Positions 46,991-57,072 are shown, numbered from the stretch's first letter. The stretch: DNA of 64,000 nucleotides from an uncultured Rhizobiaceae group bacterium (GCA_937930845.1 CALHBJ010000002.1:1-64000); one strand, 5' to 3'. Made by a program: numbers and translations. The notes: generated from the sequence alone by a model not told the origin.

Positions 46991-47006
46991 GGTTTCACGT
47001 GAAACA
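46991..47006. promoter_or_regulatory. parS: parS-like site between mnmG and mnmE (first)
   Basis: GGTTTCACGTGAAACA differs from the parS consensus only at its first base. Confidence 0.93.
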
Positions 47007-47028
47007 TATCGCTGGGGGCCAGTTACAA

Positions 47029-47044
47029 TGTTTCACGTGAATCA
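47029..47044. promoter_or_regulatory. parS: parS-like site between mnmG and mnmE (second)
   Basis: TGTTTCACGTGAATCA differs from the consensus at one base (position 14). It is 38 bases from the first site, centre to centre. Confidence 0.9.
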
Positions 47045-47067
47045 TTGCGGTTCGTGGCAGATTGCGA

Positions 47068-48369
47068 TCATTTGCCGATGCAAAATTCAGAAAAAATGAC
47101 GCCGAGCAGTTCTTCAGGATCTATGCGTCCGGTAATCTTGCCCAATGAATCCCCAGCAATACGTAAATATTCCGAGCGTAATTCAGAGCTAAGCTGATCG
47201 TCTTTTGCCTCTGTCAAACTGCTCACAGTCTCTACCAACAAATGCCTGTGCCGGGTTCGTGTCACTAATGCAGGATCATTGTTTTTTAATTTGGCGTCCA
47301 ATTCACTTCTTATCAGGTCCATGAGACCCGACAAACCGTCTGGCGATATCGTATCAATCGCCGTCCATGTTTCGCCTTTAGGTGCCTTTTTGATGTCCGC
47401 CTTAGACCAGATCGGCCTGGCCCCATCAAATTCCGGTTTCAATACGCTCTGATCGGACGGTTGAAGCCAAAGCACCATGTCGGCATTTTGCGCGGCGGTT
47501 CGGGCGCGTTTGATGCCCTCATTTTCAATTTTGTCATCGCTCTCACGGATACCTGCCGTATCCTGAACAACAACGAGTTGGCCCTCAATGTCGAGATTAA
47601 CTTCCAAAACGTCCCGCGTGGTGCCTGCTTGATCGGTAACGATTGACACATCGCGCTTGGCCAGAGCATTCAACAGACTGGATTTCCCCGCATTGGTTGG
47701 ACCAGTCAGCGCAATCTTGAACCCTTCCCGAATGATTTCACCCCGCCGGCCATCCAACAGGTGCCGAGATATTTCGTCTTTAAGAAGTCCAGCATCCCGC
47801 CAGACCTGATCGCTGACACTGCCAGGCACATCATCTTCGTCAGCAAAATCCAGTTCGGCTTCAATCATAGCGCGCATATGCAGCAATTTCCTGCGCCAGC
47901 CATCATAGATAATTGCCAGTTTTCCACTGCTTTGATGTAAGGCTTGCTTAAGCTGGGATTCAGTTTGCGCAGAAATCAGGTCTGCCAGACCCTCCAGGCC
48001 GGTAAGATCGATTTTACCGTTTTGAAAAGCCTGTTTGGAAAACTCACCGGCCTCGGCCAATCTAAACCCAGGCATAGCGCCAAGTGCGTTTAGTACGGCC
48101 TGAACACCTGCACGGCTACCGTGACAATGCATTTCAACGGTATTCTCGCCGGTGAAGCTTCCCGGTGCAATAAATGCACTGACCAATCCTCGGTCGATCA
48201 CATCGCCATTGGCAGGGTCCAGGAATTCGCGCAGCAAAACTGCCCGTTCTTTCCAATCGCCAAGAACAATAGTCCCAAAAACGTCGAAGGCTTTTGGACC
48301 ACTAACCCGGATCACAGCGACACCGCTTGGCAGAGAACCGCTGGAAAGTGCAAACAAAGTGTCAGCCAT
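47068..48369 (-). CDS. mnmE: tRNA modification GTPase MnmE (TrmE)
   Basis: A 433-aa protein: N-terminal tetrahydrofolate-binding domain (SGSLPSGVAVIRVSG), a central G domain with GPTNAGKSSLLNAL, VQDTAGIRES, and the C-terminal FCIGK whose Cys is catalytic or structural. Works with MnmG on U34. The parS pair lies right after its stop. rho is 79 bases upstream on the same strand. Confidence 0.97.
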   Translation of the reverse strand: MADTLFALSSGSLPSGVAVIRVSGPKAFDVFGTIVLGDWKERAVLLREFLDPANGDVIDRGLVSAFIAPGSFTGENTVEMHCHGSRAGVQAVLNALGAMPGFRLAEAGEFSKQAFQNGKIDLTGLEGLADLISAQTESQLKQALHQSSGKLAIIYDGWRRKLLHMRAMIEAELDFADEDDVPGSVSDQVWRDAGLLKDEISRHLLDGRRGEIIREGFKIALTGPTNAGKSSLLNALAKRDVSIVTDQAGTTRDVLEVNLDIEGQLVVVQDTAGIRESDDKIENEGIKRARTAAQNADMVLWLQPSDQSVLKPEFDGARPIWSKADIKKAPKGETWTAIDTISPDGLSGLMDLIRSELDAKLKNNDPALVTRTRHRHLLVETVSSLTEAKDDQLSSELRSEYLRIAGDSLGKITGRIDPEELLGVIFSEFCIGK

Positions 48370-48448
48370 TTCCGCGATTCTCCAGCAATTTTGGTAGAAA
48401 AAGTCAGATTCCAGTCAATTCGATCCGTTTCCGAATCGAAAAACCAGA

Positions 48449-49714
48449 TCAGGTGTTCATGGAATCAAAGAACTCGGCATTGTTCTTGGTCTGCTTCAGT
48501 TTATCGATCAGGAATTCGATCGCATCGGTATTACCCATAGAGGACAGAATGCGACGCAACACGAAAATTTTCTGCAAATCCGCTTTCGGGATCAATAGAT
48601 CTTCCTTGCGGGTGCCGGATTTCAAAATATCCATTGCAGGATAGGTACGTTTGTCCGCCACTTTGCGATCCAGAACGATTTCCGAGTTGCCTGTACCTTT
48701 GAATTCTTCAAAGATCACTTCATCCATCCGACTGCCGGTATCAATCAAAGCCGTGGCAATGATGGTCAAAGAGCCGCCCTCTTCGATATTTCGAGCCGCG
48801 CCAAAGAATCGCTTTGGCCGTTGCAACGCATTGGCATCCACACCACCAGTGAGCACCTTGCCCGATGAAGGAACAGTAGTGTTGTAGGCCCGGCCAAGAC
48901 GGGTAATTGAATCCAACAAAATCACCACATCGCGACCGTGCTCGACCAAACGTTTGGCTTTTTCAATCACCATTTCAGCAACCTGAACATGGCGTGTTGC
49001 GGGTTCGTCAAAGGTAGACGCGATAACTTCACCCTTCACCGACCGTTCCATATCCGTCACTTCTTCTGGCCGTTCATCAATCAACAGAACCAGCAAATAG
49101 GCTTCAGGATGGTTTGCAGTAATGGAATGGGCAACGTTTTGCAGAAGAACCGTCTTACCAGTACGCGGCGGCGCAACGATCAATCCACGCTGACCTTTAC
49201 CCAATGGAGCAACCAGATCGATTACGCGGGCTGAGAGATCCTTATTCTCCGGATCATCAATCTCCATATGGAAACGCTCATCGGGATAGAGCGGAGTGAG
49301 GTTATCAAAATGGATTTTGTGTTTGATCTTTTCCGGGTCTTCGAAATTGATCGTATTGACCTGAAGCAGCGCGAAATAACGTTCACCGTCCTTCGGACTG
49401 CGGATCGGGCCTTCAACCGTGTCTCCCGTGCGCAATGAAAACCGGCGCAATTGCGACGGCGAAATATAAATATCATCGGGACCAGGCAGATAATTGGCGC
49501 TTGGTGAGCGCAAAAATGCAAAACCATCCTGCAGCACTTCCACAACGCCTTCACCGATGATTTCAATTTCATCGTCAGCCAATTGCTTCAAAATTGCGAA
49601 CATGAGTTCCTGCTTGCGCAGGGTGCTGGCATTTTCCACGTCCAGCTCTTCAGCAAAGCTAATCAGATCGGTGGGAGATTTTGTTTTAAGGTCCTGGAGT
49701 TTAACTTGTTCCAT
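48449..49714 (-). CDS. rho: Transcription termination factor Rho
   Basis: A 421-aa hexameric RNA helicase with the N-terminal RNA-binding domain ([21 protein letters not shown]), Walker [24 protein letters not shown] and the Q-loop region [20 protein letters not shown]. No insertion is present. The 263 bases upstream hold no gene, but include the palindrome CCGGATTATCCGG (49769-49781). Rho autoregulation by early termination is common, so that leader may be regulatory. Confidence 0.98.
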   Translation of the reverse strand: MEQVKLQDLKTKSPTDLISFAEELDVENASTLRKQELMFAILKQLADDEIEIIGEGVVEVLQDGFAFLRSPSANYLPGPDDIYISPSQLRRFSLRTGDTVEGPIRSPKDGERYFALLQVNTINFEDPEKIKHKIHFDNLTPLYPDERFHMEIDDPENKDLSARVIDLVAPLGKGQRGLIVAPPRTGKTVLLQNVAHSITANHPEAYLLVLLIDERPEEVTDMERSVKGEVIASTFDEPATRHVQVAEMVIEKAKRLVEHGRDVVILLDSITRLGRAYNTTVPSSGKVLTGGVDANALQRPKRFFGAARNIEEGGSLTIIATALIDTGSRMDEVIFEEFKGTGNSEIVLDRKVADKRTYPAMDILKSGTRKEDLLIPKADLQKIFVLRRILSSMGNTDAIEFLIDKLKQTKNNAEFFDSMNT

Positions 49715-49977
49715 AAGAAATCCGGTATTTGATGCCAGTGGGCATAGACGTTTTGGAAAATCATCACACCGGATTATCCGGCTAGATCAAAATTTGTCTG
49801 GATGATCGGCATGCGGGGAGGTGGGGCCCTTGCGGGTAGGTGCATGCTTGATGATGGCCGCTGTTTAGAGGCTGTCGTTTTCAGAAGCAAGTAAAATAAC
49901 GTAAACGCCCATTCATATCGTCAATAGGTTAAGGCCAACACGTTTGACACTCCAAGACCAACCGGCAAGGCCCGGAT

Positions 49978-50400
49978 TTAGAATGGCTGCACAATCACCA
50001 TAATCACAATAACAATCATCAACACAGCGGGAACTTCATTAGAGATTCTGTAGAAGCGTTGTGATTTTTCGTTCGTGTCATTAGCAAAAGCTTTTTGCCA
50101 TTTTGCATAAGCCATATGCATGCCGGACAAGACAAGCACAGCAACCAGCTTTACGATAAACCAGGTATCAGCCCACACATTCAAAACACTGGCCGCCCAG
50201 AAACCAAAGATCCATGTGGACAGCATGGCGGGCGTCATGATGGCTTTCAGCAATCGACGTTCCATGATTTTCAGTGTTTCGGACAGTTCCGATCCGGTTT
50301 CCGCGTCACAGTGGTAAACAAACAGCCGGGGCAGATAAAGCAGGGCCGCCATCCACGCGATAACAGAAATGACATGCGCTGCTTTGATCCACAGTATCAT
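49978..50400 (-). CDS. hemJ: Protoporphyrinogen IX oxidase HemJ
   Basis: A 140-aa four-helix membrane protein that oxidises protoporphyrinogen IX, replacing HemG or HemY-type oxidases in many Alphaproteobacteria. The conserved His-containing helices AAHVISVIAWMAALLYLPRLFVYH and VLSGMHMAYAKWQKAF are present. It starts 18 bases after hemE. Together they sit beside the origin, as in relatives. Confidence 0.95.
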   Translation of the reverse strand: MILWIKAAHVISVIAWMAALLYLPRLFVYHCDAETGSELSETLKIMERRLLKAIMTPAMLSTWIFGFWAASVLNVWADTWFIVKLVAVLVLSGMHMAYAKWQKAFANDTNEKSQRFYRISNEVPAVLMIVIVIMVIVQPF

Positions 50401-50418
50401 GCTCGAAAGCCTCTCTCG

Positions 50419-51459
50419 TTAACCGGTAAAATTGCGCACACGGGCAACCATTTGTTCCACATGTGGTATGGGAGTCAAAGGGGTTATTCCGTGACCCAGA
50501 TTAAACACAAGCGGACCAGAAGCCAGATTCTCCAAAATCAAATCAATTCCTTCGTCCAGAGCTTTGCCCCCAGCGATCAGTCTGTTGGGATCGAGGTTTC
50601 CCTGAACCGGTATCGTTTCCTGCAATTTCCGGGCAAAACCCATGGGAATTGTCCAGTCCAGGCCAAGCATATCAACCCCGGTCTTTGTGGCGTAGCCAGC
50701 ATAAAATGCGCCAACCCCCTTGGGGAATCCGATGATCTTCGCACCAGGAATTTCTGCTCGTACTTTTTGAACAATTGCAGCCACTGGCTTGATGCACCAA
50801 CGCTCAAATTGTTCTTCATCAAGAACCGAAGCCCAGGAATCGAAAATTTGAACCGCGTCCGCTCCGGCTTTTAATTGGGCAATCAGATAAGCCGCAGACG
50901 CATCAACCAAAACATCCATTAGTTTCTGGAAGGCGACAGGATCAGCAAACGCAAACTGGCGGGCCGGTCCCTGATCAGGCGTTCCGTGTCCGGCAATCAT
51001 ATATGTGGCAACAGTCCACGGCGCACCACAAAAACCCAATAGGGTTGTTTCATTCGGCAATTCTTCACGCAGCCTAGCAACGGTTTCTAGAACAGGCGCC
51101 AAATGGTTCAGTGTATTTTCTGAACTTAGCTTTCCAATGCGTGACGCATCTACGGTTTCCACAATGGGGCCACGGCCTTCTTCAAAGCGCACATTCAGTC
51201 CCAGCGCATCGGGAATAACCAGGATGTCAGAAAACAAGATAGCTGCATCAAAACCAAACCGCCGGATCGGTTGTAACGTAACCTCAACAGCTAGTTCCGG
51301 ATTGTAACACAAATCCAAAAACCCTCCGGCTTCAGCACGTGTCGCTTTATATTCCGGCAGATAACGGCCAGCCTGTCTCATCATCCAGATTGGTAAACGA
51401 TCTGGCTTTTCACCATTCAGTATCTGGACGATGGCTCTGTTGGAACTGGAGTTTTTCAT
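50419..51459 (-). CDS. hemE: Uroporphyrinogen decarboxylase
   Basis: Removes four carboxyl groups from uroporphyrinogen III. The 346-aa enzyme has [15 protein letters not shown] (N-terminal signature), [16 protein letters not shown] and [17 protein letters not shown] 51459 gives [14 protein letters not shown]; a start seven codons upstream is less likely. It reads away from the origin region, which begins just upstream of its start. Confidence 0.98.
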   Translation of the reverse strand: MKNSSSNRAIVQILNGEKPDRLPIWMMRQAGRYLPEYKATRAEAGGFLDLCYNPELAVEVTLQPIRRFGFDAAILFSDILVIPDALGLNVRFEEGRGPIVETVDASRIGKLSSENTLNHLAPVLETVARLREELPNETTLLGFCGAPWTVATYMIAGHGTPDQGPARQFAFADPVAFQKLMDVLVDASAAYLIAQLKAGADAVQIFDSWASVLDEEQFERWCIKPVAAIVQKVRAEIPGAKIIGFPKGVGAFYAGYATKTGVDMLGLDWTIPMGFARKLQETIPVQGNLDPNRLIAGGKALDEGIDLILENLASGPLVFNLGHGITPLTPIPHVEQMVARVRNFTG

Positions 51460-51888
51460 GCTTTGTACACACCCGGTCAAAATAGGATTCTCGGTTACTG
51501 ATTGATTATTATTATTAGAGTCGGTGGATTATGGGGATTAACTCTTGCTCACAATCTGGAATGCTTAGGAGCCGCGCTAAATTTTCTATATCAGAATTCA
51601 TCCACAATGTGATGATAACGGGGATATTATTGAAAACATTTATATTTCAATTAGTTATCGTTTGCCAAATACGGTAAATATTTCCCCCTTTGTGGATACT
51701 CATGGACAATATCAGCAATCCACAACGATCTCCACAGGTGCAATACCCAAAATGCGCCGGTTGGCTTGTGTGGAAATTTTGCGCCAGCGGGCATGAATTG
51801 CCGCCATCGCGGGACAATAGCGTTTTATCCACAATTGCCCACAGGCTGGTGTTTAAAGCGCCGTGCTGCCAGATTCGCCTCTAATCAA
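51460..51888. other. oriC: Probable chromosomal replication origin oriC
   Basis: This 429-bp gene-free gap between hemE and ppsR is the conserved alphaproteobacterial origin position. It has a perfect DnaA box TTATCCACA (51825-51833), near-matches TCATCCACA (51598-51606), TGTGGATAC (51691-51699, reverse), CAATCCACA (51716-51724), ATCTCCACA (51728-51736), TGTGGAAAT (51769-51777, reverse) and TTGCCCACA (51835-51843), and AT-rich stretches at about 51501-51520 and 51610-51660 suited to unwinding. GANTC sites for a CcrM-type methylase occur at 51486, 51518 and 51872. Two or three parS-like sites lie 4.6-6.7 kb away. dnaA itself is not in the window, normal for this group. Confidence 0.88.
51825..51833 (+). 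promoter_or_regulatory. Perfect DnaA box
   Basis: TTATCCACA, identical to the high-affinity DnaA box, at the ppsR side of the origin region. Confidence 0.9.
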
Positions 51889-52758
51889 ATGAACACGGGA
51901 TATGAAATGCGCAATTGGCTCGATAAAGCCCGTCAAAAGGTGTCCCGGAAATCTTTCTTTCATTTGCATCTCATATCCGATTCAACCGGAGAAACTTTGA
52001 GCACAACTGCGCGGGCCGTGGCGGCACAATATGGGAAGTGGCGGGCCATCGAACACGTCACGCCCATGGTGCGCAAACGCCAGCAATTGGAGAAGGCTCT
52101 CGACGCAGTGGATGGAGCACCCGGCATTGTTCTTTACACGCTGGTTGATGAAGAGTTTGTTGGTCTGGTTGAAAGCAGGTGCCAGAAAATGGGGGTTCCG
52201 TCTTTGAACTTGTTGCTGCCGATCACCCGCGTGTTCGACACTTATCTGGGAGATTCAAAGTCCGGGCGAACCGGTGCCCAACATACGTTGGATGATGAAT
52301 ATTTCGGACGGCTGGACGCGGTGCGCTATGCCATGACCCATGACGATGGAAATCTGCCGGATGATCTGGAGGAGGTAGACATTATTCTGGTTGGCATCAG
52401 CCGCACGTCAAAAACGCCCACTTCCATTTATTTGGCCCAGCGCGGAACGAAAGTGATCAACATTCCCCTGGTTCCGGGAATAGATGTACCCGCCTCGGTC
52501 TATGAGGCAAATAACCCATTGATTGTTGCGCTGGTGGCATCTGCGGAACGTATATTGCAGGTGCGCGAAAACCGGCTATTGGCATTTGGTCAGGAATTAA
52601 ATGACGCATCCTATGTGGACCGGGCGTCAATCATGGAAGAGCTCGCATGGACCCGTCGCCTGTGCAAGCAAAACGGTTGGCCTATGATTGATGTATCCAA
52701 GCGCTCCATTGAGGAAACATCGGCGGCCATTCTTGCCCTACGCCGAAACCGCGACTAA
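51889..52758 (+). CDS. ppsR: Pyruvate, phosphate dikinase / PEP synthase regulatory protein (DUF299)
   Basis: A bifunctional ADP-dependent kinase and phosphorylase that switches PEP synthase or PPDK off and on. The 289-aa protein opens with FFHLHLISDSTGETLSTTA and has a P-loop-like GISRTSKTPTSIYLAQ near residue 170, and NIPLVPGIDVP. ATG 51889 is used; ATG 51907 is also possible. A longer in-frame ORF from 51766 reaches back into the DnaA-box region and is rejected. Confidence 0.94.
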   Translation: MNTGYEMRNWLDKARQKVSRKSFFHLHLISDSTGETLSTTARAVAAQYGKWRAIEHVTPMVRKRQQLEKALDAVDGAPGIVLYTLVDEEFVGLVESRCQKMGVPSLNLLLPITRVFDTYLGDSKSGRTGAQHTLDDEYFGRLDAVRYAMTHDDGNLPDDLEEVDIILVGISRTSKTPTSIYLAQRGTKVINIPLVPGIDVPASVYEANNPLIVALVASAERILQVRENRLLAFGQELNDASYVDRASIMEELAWTRRLCKQNGWPMIDVSKRSIEETSAAILALRRNRD

Positions 52759-52821
52759 TTCTCAACCCAATCAGCGATGACCGTGCCCATTGCTTGCTCA
52801 AAGTTTCCAGGAATTTCACCC

Positions 52822-53430
52822 ATGTCATCATCAGAACAGGACATTGTTCTCGCGTCTTCCAGCGCGCATCGGGCCGCATTGTTAAAAAATGCCGGTATCG
52901 AATTTCGTCAGGAAAATTCCAATCTGGATGAGCGTGCCCTGGAAGCCCCATTAGAGGCAGAAGGTATTTTGCCCGCTGACCGGGCCGAAATACTGGCCCA
53001 GGCAAAGGCAGAAAATGTTGCAGAACGGAATCCCGGAGCCTGGATCATTGGCTGCGATCAGATTTTAGCATTGGGAGATGATGTGCTGCATAAACCAGCC
53101 GATATGGAAGCTGCGCGACGACGGTTGCTCGCCCTGTCGGGCCAAACACATTATTTATATTCCGCCGTGGTGTTGGTGCGCGATGGGGAAACGGTCTGGC
53201 GGCATGTGACACCCTGCGCCATGAAAATGCGTTCCCTCTCGCCACAATTTATCGGTCGATTCCTGGCCCAGGAAGGGAATGATGTTCTCTCCAGCGTCGG
53301 TGCCTATCAACTGGAAAAACGAGGTGCACAGCTATTTGATTCTGTGGGGGGAGATTTTTTCTCAGTGATTGGCCTGCCATTGCTGCCCCTGCTTCAAGCG
53401 CTGCGGGAAAATGGTGTCATCGATGGCTAA
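52822..53430 (+). CDS. maf: Maf-like nucleoside-triphosphate pyrophosphatase
   Basis: A 202-aa house-cleaning NTP pyrophosphatase that removes modified or non-canonical nucleotides. It has the LASSSAHRAALLKNAG opening (S..R.xLL), IIGCDQILAL, and SSVGAYQLEKRGAQLF. ATG 52822 has AGGAA about ten bases upstream. It overlaps aroE by 8 bases. Confidence 0.94.
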   Translation: MSSSEQDIVLASSSAHRAALLKNAGIEFRQENSNLDERALEAPLEAEGILPADRAEILAQAKAENVAERNPGAWIIGCDQILALGDDVLHKPADMEAARRRLLALSGQTHYLYSAVVLVRDGETVWRHVTPCAMKMRSLSPQFIGRFLAQEGNDVLSSVGAYQLEKRGAQLFDSVGGDFFSVIGLPLLPLLQALRENGVIDG

Positions 53431-54298
53431 AGCATTTGTCACCGGTTGGCCTGTTGAGCACTCCCTTTCACCATTGATCCATAATTACTGGATCAAGGCC
53501 CACCAATTGACGGGCAATTACAGCAAACGCCCCTGTGCGCCCCAAGAATTTGAACATTTCGCTGAAAATTTTTCTCTTGAGGGTTTTGTTGGAGGAAATG
53601 TCACCATTCCTCACAAGGAAGCAGCCTGCAAACTGGCCAAGGTGGTTGATGAAACCGCCCGGCAACTGGGCGCGGCAAACACACTTTGGTTACACGATAA
53701 TCTGGTCCATGCGACCAATACCGATGGCTACGGTTTTCTATCCAATCTGGATGAATTTGCCCCTGGTTGGGATGGTGAAGACAAGTTGGTCAAAGGCGCT
53801 TTGGTGGTCGGCGCGGGCGGTGCAGCGCGCGCAATCATACATGCACTGGTCAGCCGGGGGTTTGAAAAAATCTGGATTGCCAATCGCACAATCACGCGCG
53901 CCAATGAGTTGATTGCAGATCTTCGAACCCGCGGGATGACCACAGGTATTTGTGAAACGGTGGGGCTGAACGAACTGCCAGAAGGTGTGAAATCTGCCGC
54001 CATTATCGTCAACACCACATCGGTTGGCATGGCCGGAGGAGCGGAAGAAAGTCAAAGTCCCGTGTCCCTGGACGGGTTTTCAAAAGGCAGCATTGTAAAC
54101 GATATCGTCTACACACCTCTTCAAACGCCGATCCTGCTGGAAGCGGAACACCGTGGTCTGTTACCCGTGGATGGATTGGGAATGTTGTTACACCAGGCTG
54201 TACCGGGTTTTGAAAAATGGTTTGGCGTGCGCCCCCAGGTGACGGCAGAATTGCGCAACCTAATCCTTGATACTTTGGCAAGCAGGGCCAATTCATGA
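53423..54298 (+). CDS. aroE: Shikimate dehydrogenase
   Basis: Reduces 3-dehydroshikimate with NADPH. The 291-aa enzyme has GWPVEHSLSPLIHNYW (substrate Ser), NVTIPHKEAA with the catalytic Lys, and VVGAGGAARAI for NADP. The ATG lies inside the end of maf, and its stop overlaps coaE by 4 bases, giving a tight operon with maf and coaE. Confidence 0.96.
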   Translation: MAKAFVTGWPVEHSLSPLIHNYWIKAHQLTGNYSKRPCAPQEFEHFAENFSLEGFVGGNVTIPHKEAACKLAKVVDETARQLGAANTLWLHDNLVHATNTDGYGFLSNLDEFAPGWDGEDKLVKGALVVGAGGAARAIIHALVSRGFEKIWIANRTITRANELIADLRTRGMTTGICETVGLNELPEGVKSAAIIVNTTSVGMAGGAEESQSPVSLDGFSKGSIVNDIVYTPLQTPILLEAEHRGLLPVDGLGMLLHQAVPGFEKWFGVRPQVTAELRNLILDTLASRANS

Positions 54299-54894
54299 CG
54301 CTTTTTATCGGTCTCACCGGATCCATCGGCATGGGAAAATCCACCACCGCCAAGATGTTTGCCCACAGGGGCATCCCGGTTCATGACGCCGATCAGGTTG
54401 TCCATGACCTTTATCGCGGTGAAGCGGCTCCTATGATCGAAGCGGCGTTTCCCGGCACAGTGGGCGATGAGGGTGTCGACCGGGCAAAGCTGGCAAAATA
54501 TGTTGTGGGCAATGATGCCCAGATGAAGCGGCTTGAAGCGATTGTGCATCCTTTGGTTCGCCAGGCAGATGAGGACTTTCGACACCGCATGATCGAGTCC
54601 GGAGAGCCGCTGGCCATACTGGATATCCCGCTATTGTTCGAAACGTCTGGCGAAGACCGGGTAGATATTATTGTGGTTGTCACGGCACCTGCTGAAATTC
54701 AGCGCCAAAGAGTGTTGGATAGACCGGGCATGAGTGTTGAAAAGTTTGAATCTATCCTGGAAAGACAAACACCTGATGCTGAAAAAAGACAGCGAGCCGA
54801 CTTTGTAATCGATACCTCTTTGGGCATGGAAAATGCCCGCCTCCAGGTCGACACCATAATCAAACAACTCAAGGCAGCGTCCAAAGATGCGTGA
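54295..54894 (+). CDS. coaE: Dephospho-CoA kinase
   Basis: Last step of CoA synthesis. The 199-aa protein has the P-loop GLTGSIGMGKSTTA at the N-terminus, VHDADQVVHDLY and DIPLLFET. It begins in an ATGA overlap with aroE and ends 8 bases past the dnaQ start. Confidence 0.97.
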   Translation: MTLFIGLTGSIGMGKSTTAKMFAHRGIPVHDADQVVHDLYRGEAAPMIEAAFPGTVGDEGVDRAKLAKYVVGNDAQMKRLEAIVHPLVRQADEDFRHRMIESGEPLAILDIPLLFETSGEDRVDIIVVVTAPAEIQRQRVLDRPGMSVEKFESILERQTPDAEKRQRADFVIDTSLGMENARLQVDTIIKQLKAASKDA

Positions 54895-55606
54895 AATCAT
54901 ATTTGATACCGAAACCACGGGCCTTTACCCTGACAAGGGTGACCGCATCATTGAGATCGGCGCAATCGAAATGATCAACCGTTTTCCAACCGGGAAAACC
55001 TTTCACCAATATCTCCATCCAGGGGACCAGCCCATACATCCAGATGCGCAAAACGTGCACGGCATTTCCCTGGAACAATTGAAAGACGAGCCTAATTTTG
55101 CCGATGTTCTCGACTCGTTTATGGAATTCTTTGGTGAAGGAAAATTAATCGCCCACAATGCCAAATTTGATATGGGTTTTATCAACGCAGAACTAAAACG
55201 CGCTGGCCAACCGGTTTTTGAAAATGACCGGGTGATCGACACGTTGGTGATGGCCCGTCGCAAATTTCCCGGTGCGCGCAATTCACTCGATGCATTGTGT
55301 GACCGGTTTGGCATTTCCAATGCTCACCGCACGTTGCACGGCGCGCTGCTCGATTCCGAATTGCTTGCCGATGTGTATATTGAACTGACCGGCGGCAGGC
55401 AGGCTGGGTTGGTATTGGATCAGGCACCGGCAGAGAACAAATCGTCATCTGTTGAATCTTCATCCATTGATGAAATTCCATTGGTCAATCGCCAGCGGCC
55501 GCAACCTTTGCCCCAACGTCTCACAGAGGCTGAAGTGCAACGCCACACCGCATTTGTTGAAACAATTGGCGAGAGCGCGATCTGGCACAAATGGAAAGAT
55601 GCCTGA
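54887..55606 (+). CDS. dnaQ: DNA polymerase III epsilon subunit (proofreading exonuclease)
   Basis: A 239-aa DEDDh exonuclease: FDTETTGLYPDKGDRIIEIG (motif I Asp, Glu), LIAHNAKFDMGFIN (motif II) and TLHGALLDSELLADVY (motif III His, Asp). The C-terminal part links to the polymerase. It is last in the maf-aroE-coaE-dnaQ run and ends before a terminator. Confidence 0.97.
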   Translation: MREIIFDTETTGLYPDKGDRIIEIGAIEMINRFPTGKTFHQYLHPGDQPIHPDAQNVHGISLEQLKDEPNFADVLDSFMEFFGEGKLIAHNAKFDMGFINAELKRAGQPVFENDRVIDTLVMARRKFPGARNSLDALCDRFGISNAHRTLHGALLDSELLADVYIELTGGRQAGLVLDQAPAENKSSSVESSSIDEIPLVNRQRPQPLPQRLTEAEVQRHTAFVETIGESAIWHKWKDA

Positions 55607-55631
55607 CGGTATTCTCTGCAACGCAACAAAA

Positions 55632-55660
55632 AACGGGACAGCCGTTTCGACCATCCCGTT
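55632..55660. terminator. Intrinsic terminator between dnaQ and secB
   Basis: AACGGGA (55632-55638) and TCCCGTT (55654-55660) pair perfectly; A-run and ATTTT lie on the two sides, so it can serve both converging genes. Confidence 0.75.
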
Positions 55661-55715
55661 ATTTTGGTTCTTCGATTTTCCCTTCAGTCGGGAAAAAGGC
55701 GCAAAAGGTTGCGCG

Positions 55716-56231
55716 TTAATTGGCTTCCATCTGCGAGCGAACCTGCTCTTCAGCCATACGCTGCTGGAACAGGGCGGCGAAATCCACAGGATCAATCATC
55801 AGTGGTGGGAAGCCGCCATTGCGTGTGGCTTCGGCGATGATTTGACGTGCAAACGGGAACAACAGACGCGGGCATTCAATCAGAATTGCCGGTGCAACAG
55901 CTTCCTCGGGAATGTTCGTCAGGCGAAATACACCGCCATAGATCAATTCCACGTTGAACATGGCGTCAGCACCTTCACCAGCATTGGCTTCGAGCTTTAG
56001 CTCAACTTCAAAATCGGTCTCAGAAAGCGGGTTCGCATTAACATTGATGTTAATGTTGATCTCGGGCGCTTCTTCACGCGGACGCAGGGAATGGGGCGCG
56101 TGGGGATTTTCGAAAGAAAGGTCTTTGATATATTGCGCAAGTACGTTGAGAGCGGGTGCCTCACCAGCTGCCTCTGCTGCTGCTTCGTTAGGGGTCTCGG
56201 CAGCTGCCTTCTTGGTGGATTTCTTGGCCAT
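55716..56231 (-). CDS. secB: Protein-export chaperone SecB
   Basis: A 171-aa homotetrameric chaperone that keeps preproteins unfolded for SecA. Family motifs include [30 protein letters not shown] and [26 protein letters not shown]-terminal Lys/Ala/Glu extension of about 25 residues is typical of Alphaproteobacteria. The C-terminal [17 protein letters not shown] is the usual end. Confidence 0.97.
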   Translation of the reverse strand: MAKKSTKKAAAETPNEAAAEAAGEAPALNVLAQYIKDLSFENPHAPHSLRPREEAPEINININVNANPLSETDFEVELKLEANAGEGADAMFNVELIYGGVFRLTNIPEEAVAPAILIECPRLLFPFARQIIAEATRNGGFPPLMIDPVDFAALFQQRMAEEQVRSQMEAN

Positions 56232-56360
56232 GATTTACCCGATCTTCTTTTGGTTCAAAGGGTTTAGGAATATGACGGACATATCCGCCATTCGGTCGGA
56301 TGCGGCGTTAACACGCTGGTCGATTTGGTGCAAGGAATGAACGGAATTCCTTTGGGAACA

Positions 56361-56873
56361 TCAATCTTCGGTCTGGTTCCTGTTCCACGGCGAATCAGGG
56401 TCTGATTCACCCGTATGGTATTCCTCTTCGTCCAGATCAATCACCGGCCCCTGGTCTCCATCATGGAAAGGTTCCTCATAGTGATTGTTGCGAAATGTCG
56501 CGCCACCGGGGACAACAACGGATATCCGGCTGGCAAGGAATGACCAGATGGCCGAGCGCACAAACGGAATGAACAGCGAAAATCCAATGGCATCGGTGAC
56601 GAATCCGGGCGTAAGCAACAAGATACCTGCAATCAGGATCATTGCACCATCGCCCAATGCCTTGGCGGGCATTTTGCCACTGTCGAGTTCGCTACGAATC
56701 CGCGTTATCAGTTGAAAGCCCTGATAACGCAGCAATATTGTGCCAATAATGGCTGTAACAAGGATCATTAACAGCGTGGCGGCAATCCCTATTTCACCGC
56801 CAATCGCGATGAATGCGCCAATTTCGACAATTGGAACAATCAGCAACAGGAATGGGATAATGGCAAAAGGCAT
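56361..56873 (-). CDS. fxsA: FxsA-family membrane protein
   Basis: A 170-aa protein with three to four transmembrane segments and the FxsA core: FLLLIVPIVEIGAFIAIG, GTILLRYQGF, and DGAMILIAGILLLTPGFVTD. E. coli FxsA overproduction relieves F-plasmid exclusion of phage T7; the normal function is unknown. The acidic tail of about 45 residues is cytoplasmic. ATG 56873 has GGAGAA upstream. Between it and secB lies an AAGGAAT/ATTCCTT hairpin (56332-56352). Confidence 0.93.
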   Translation of the reverse strand: MPFAIIPFLLLIVPIVEIGAFIAIGGEIGIAATLLMILVTAIIGTILLRYQGFQLITRIRSELDSGKMPAKALGDGAMILIAGILLLTPGFVTDAIGFSLFIPFVRSAIWSFLASRISVVVPGGATFRNNHYEEPFHDGDQGPVIDLDEEEYHTGESDPDSPWNRNQTED

Positions 56874-57072
56874 GGTTCTCCTAGCGCGCAATGATGGCGT
56901 CAAATTAATATAGGTATGACATGAAACGTTTTGTATGGCCGAATTTACAGTCTCGGCATTTGAATGAAGCAGATGAACGTTCTATATGAAGATTAACATA
57001 TGTGGGTGATTACACCCAAAAGCCGGGCGATTTGTTCATTCGGCCTGGTTCAGCAACAGCGTTGGAAAATCC

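Noticed and set aside
51766-51888. N-terminal extension of ppsR back to 51766
   Set aside because: The extra 41 residues are Cys/Arg-rich and unlike the family, and they cover the DnaA-box array; ATG 51889 or 51907 fits better.
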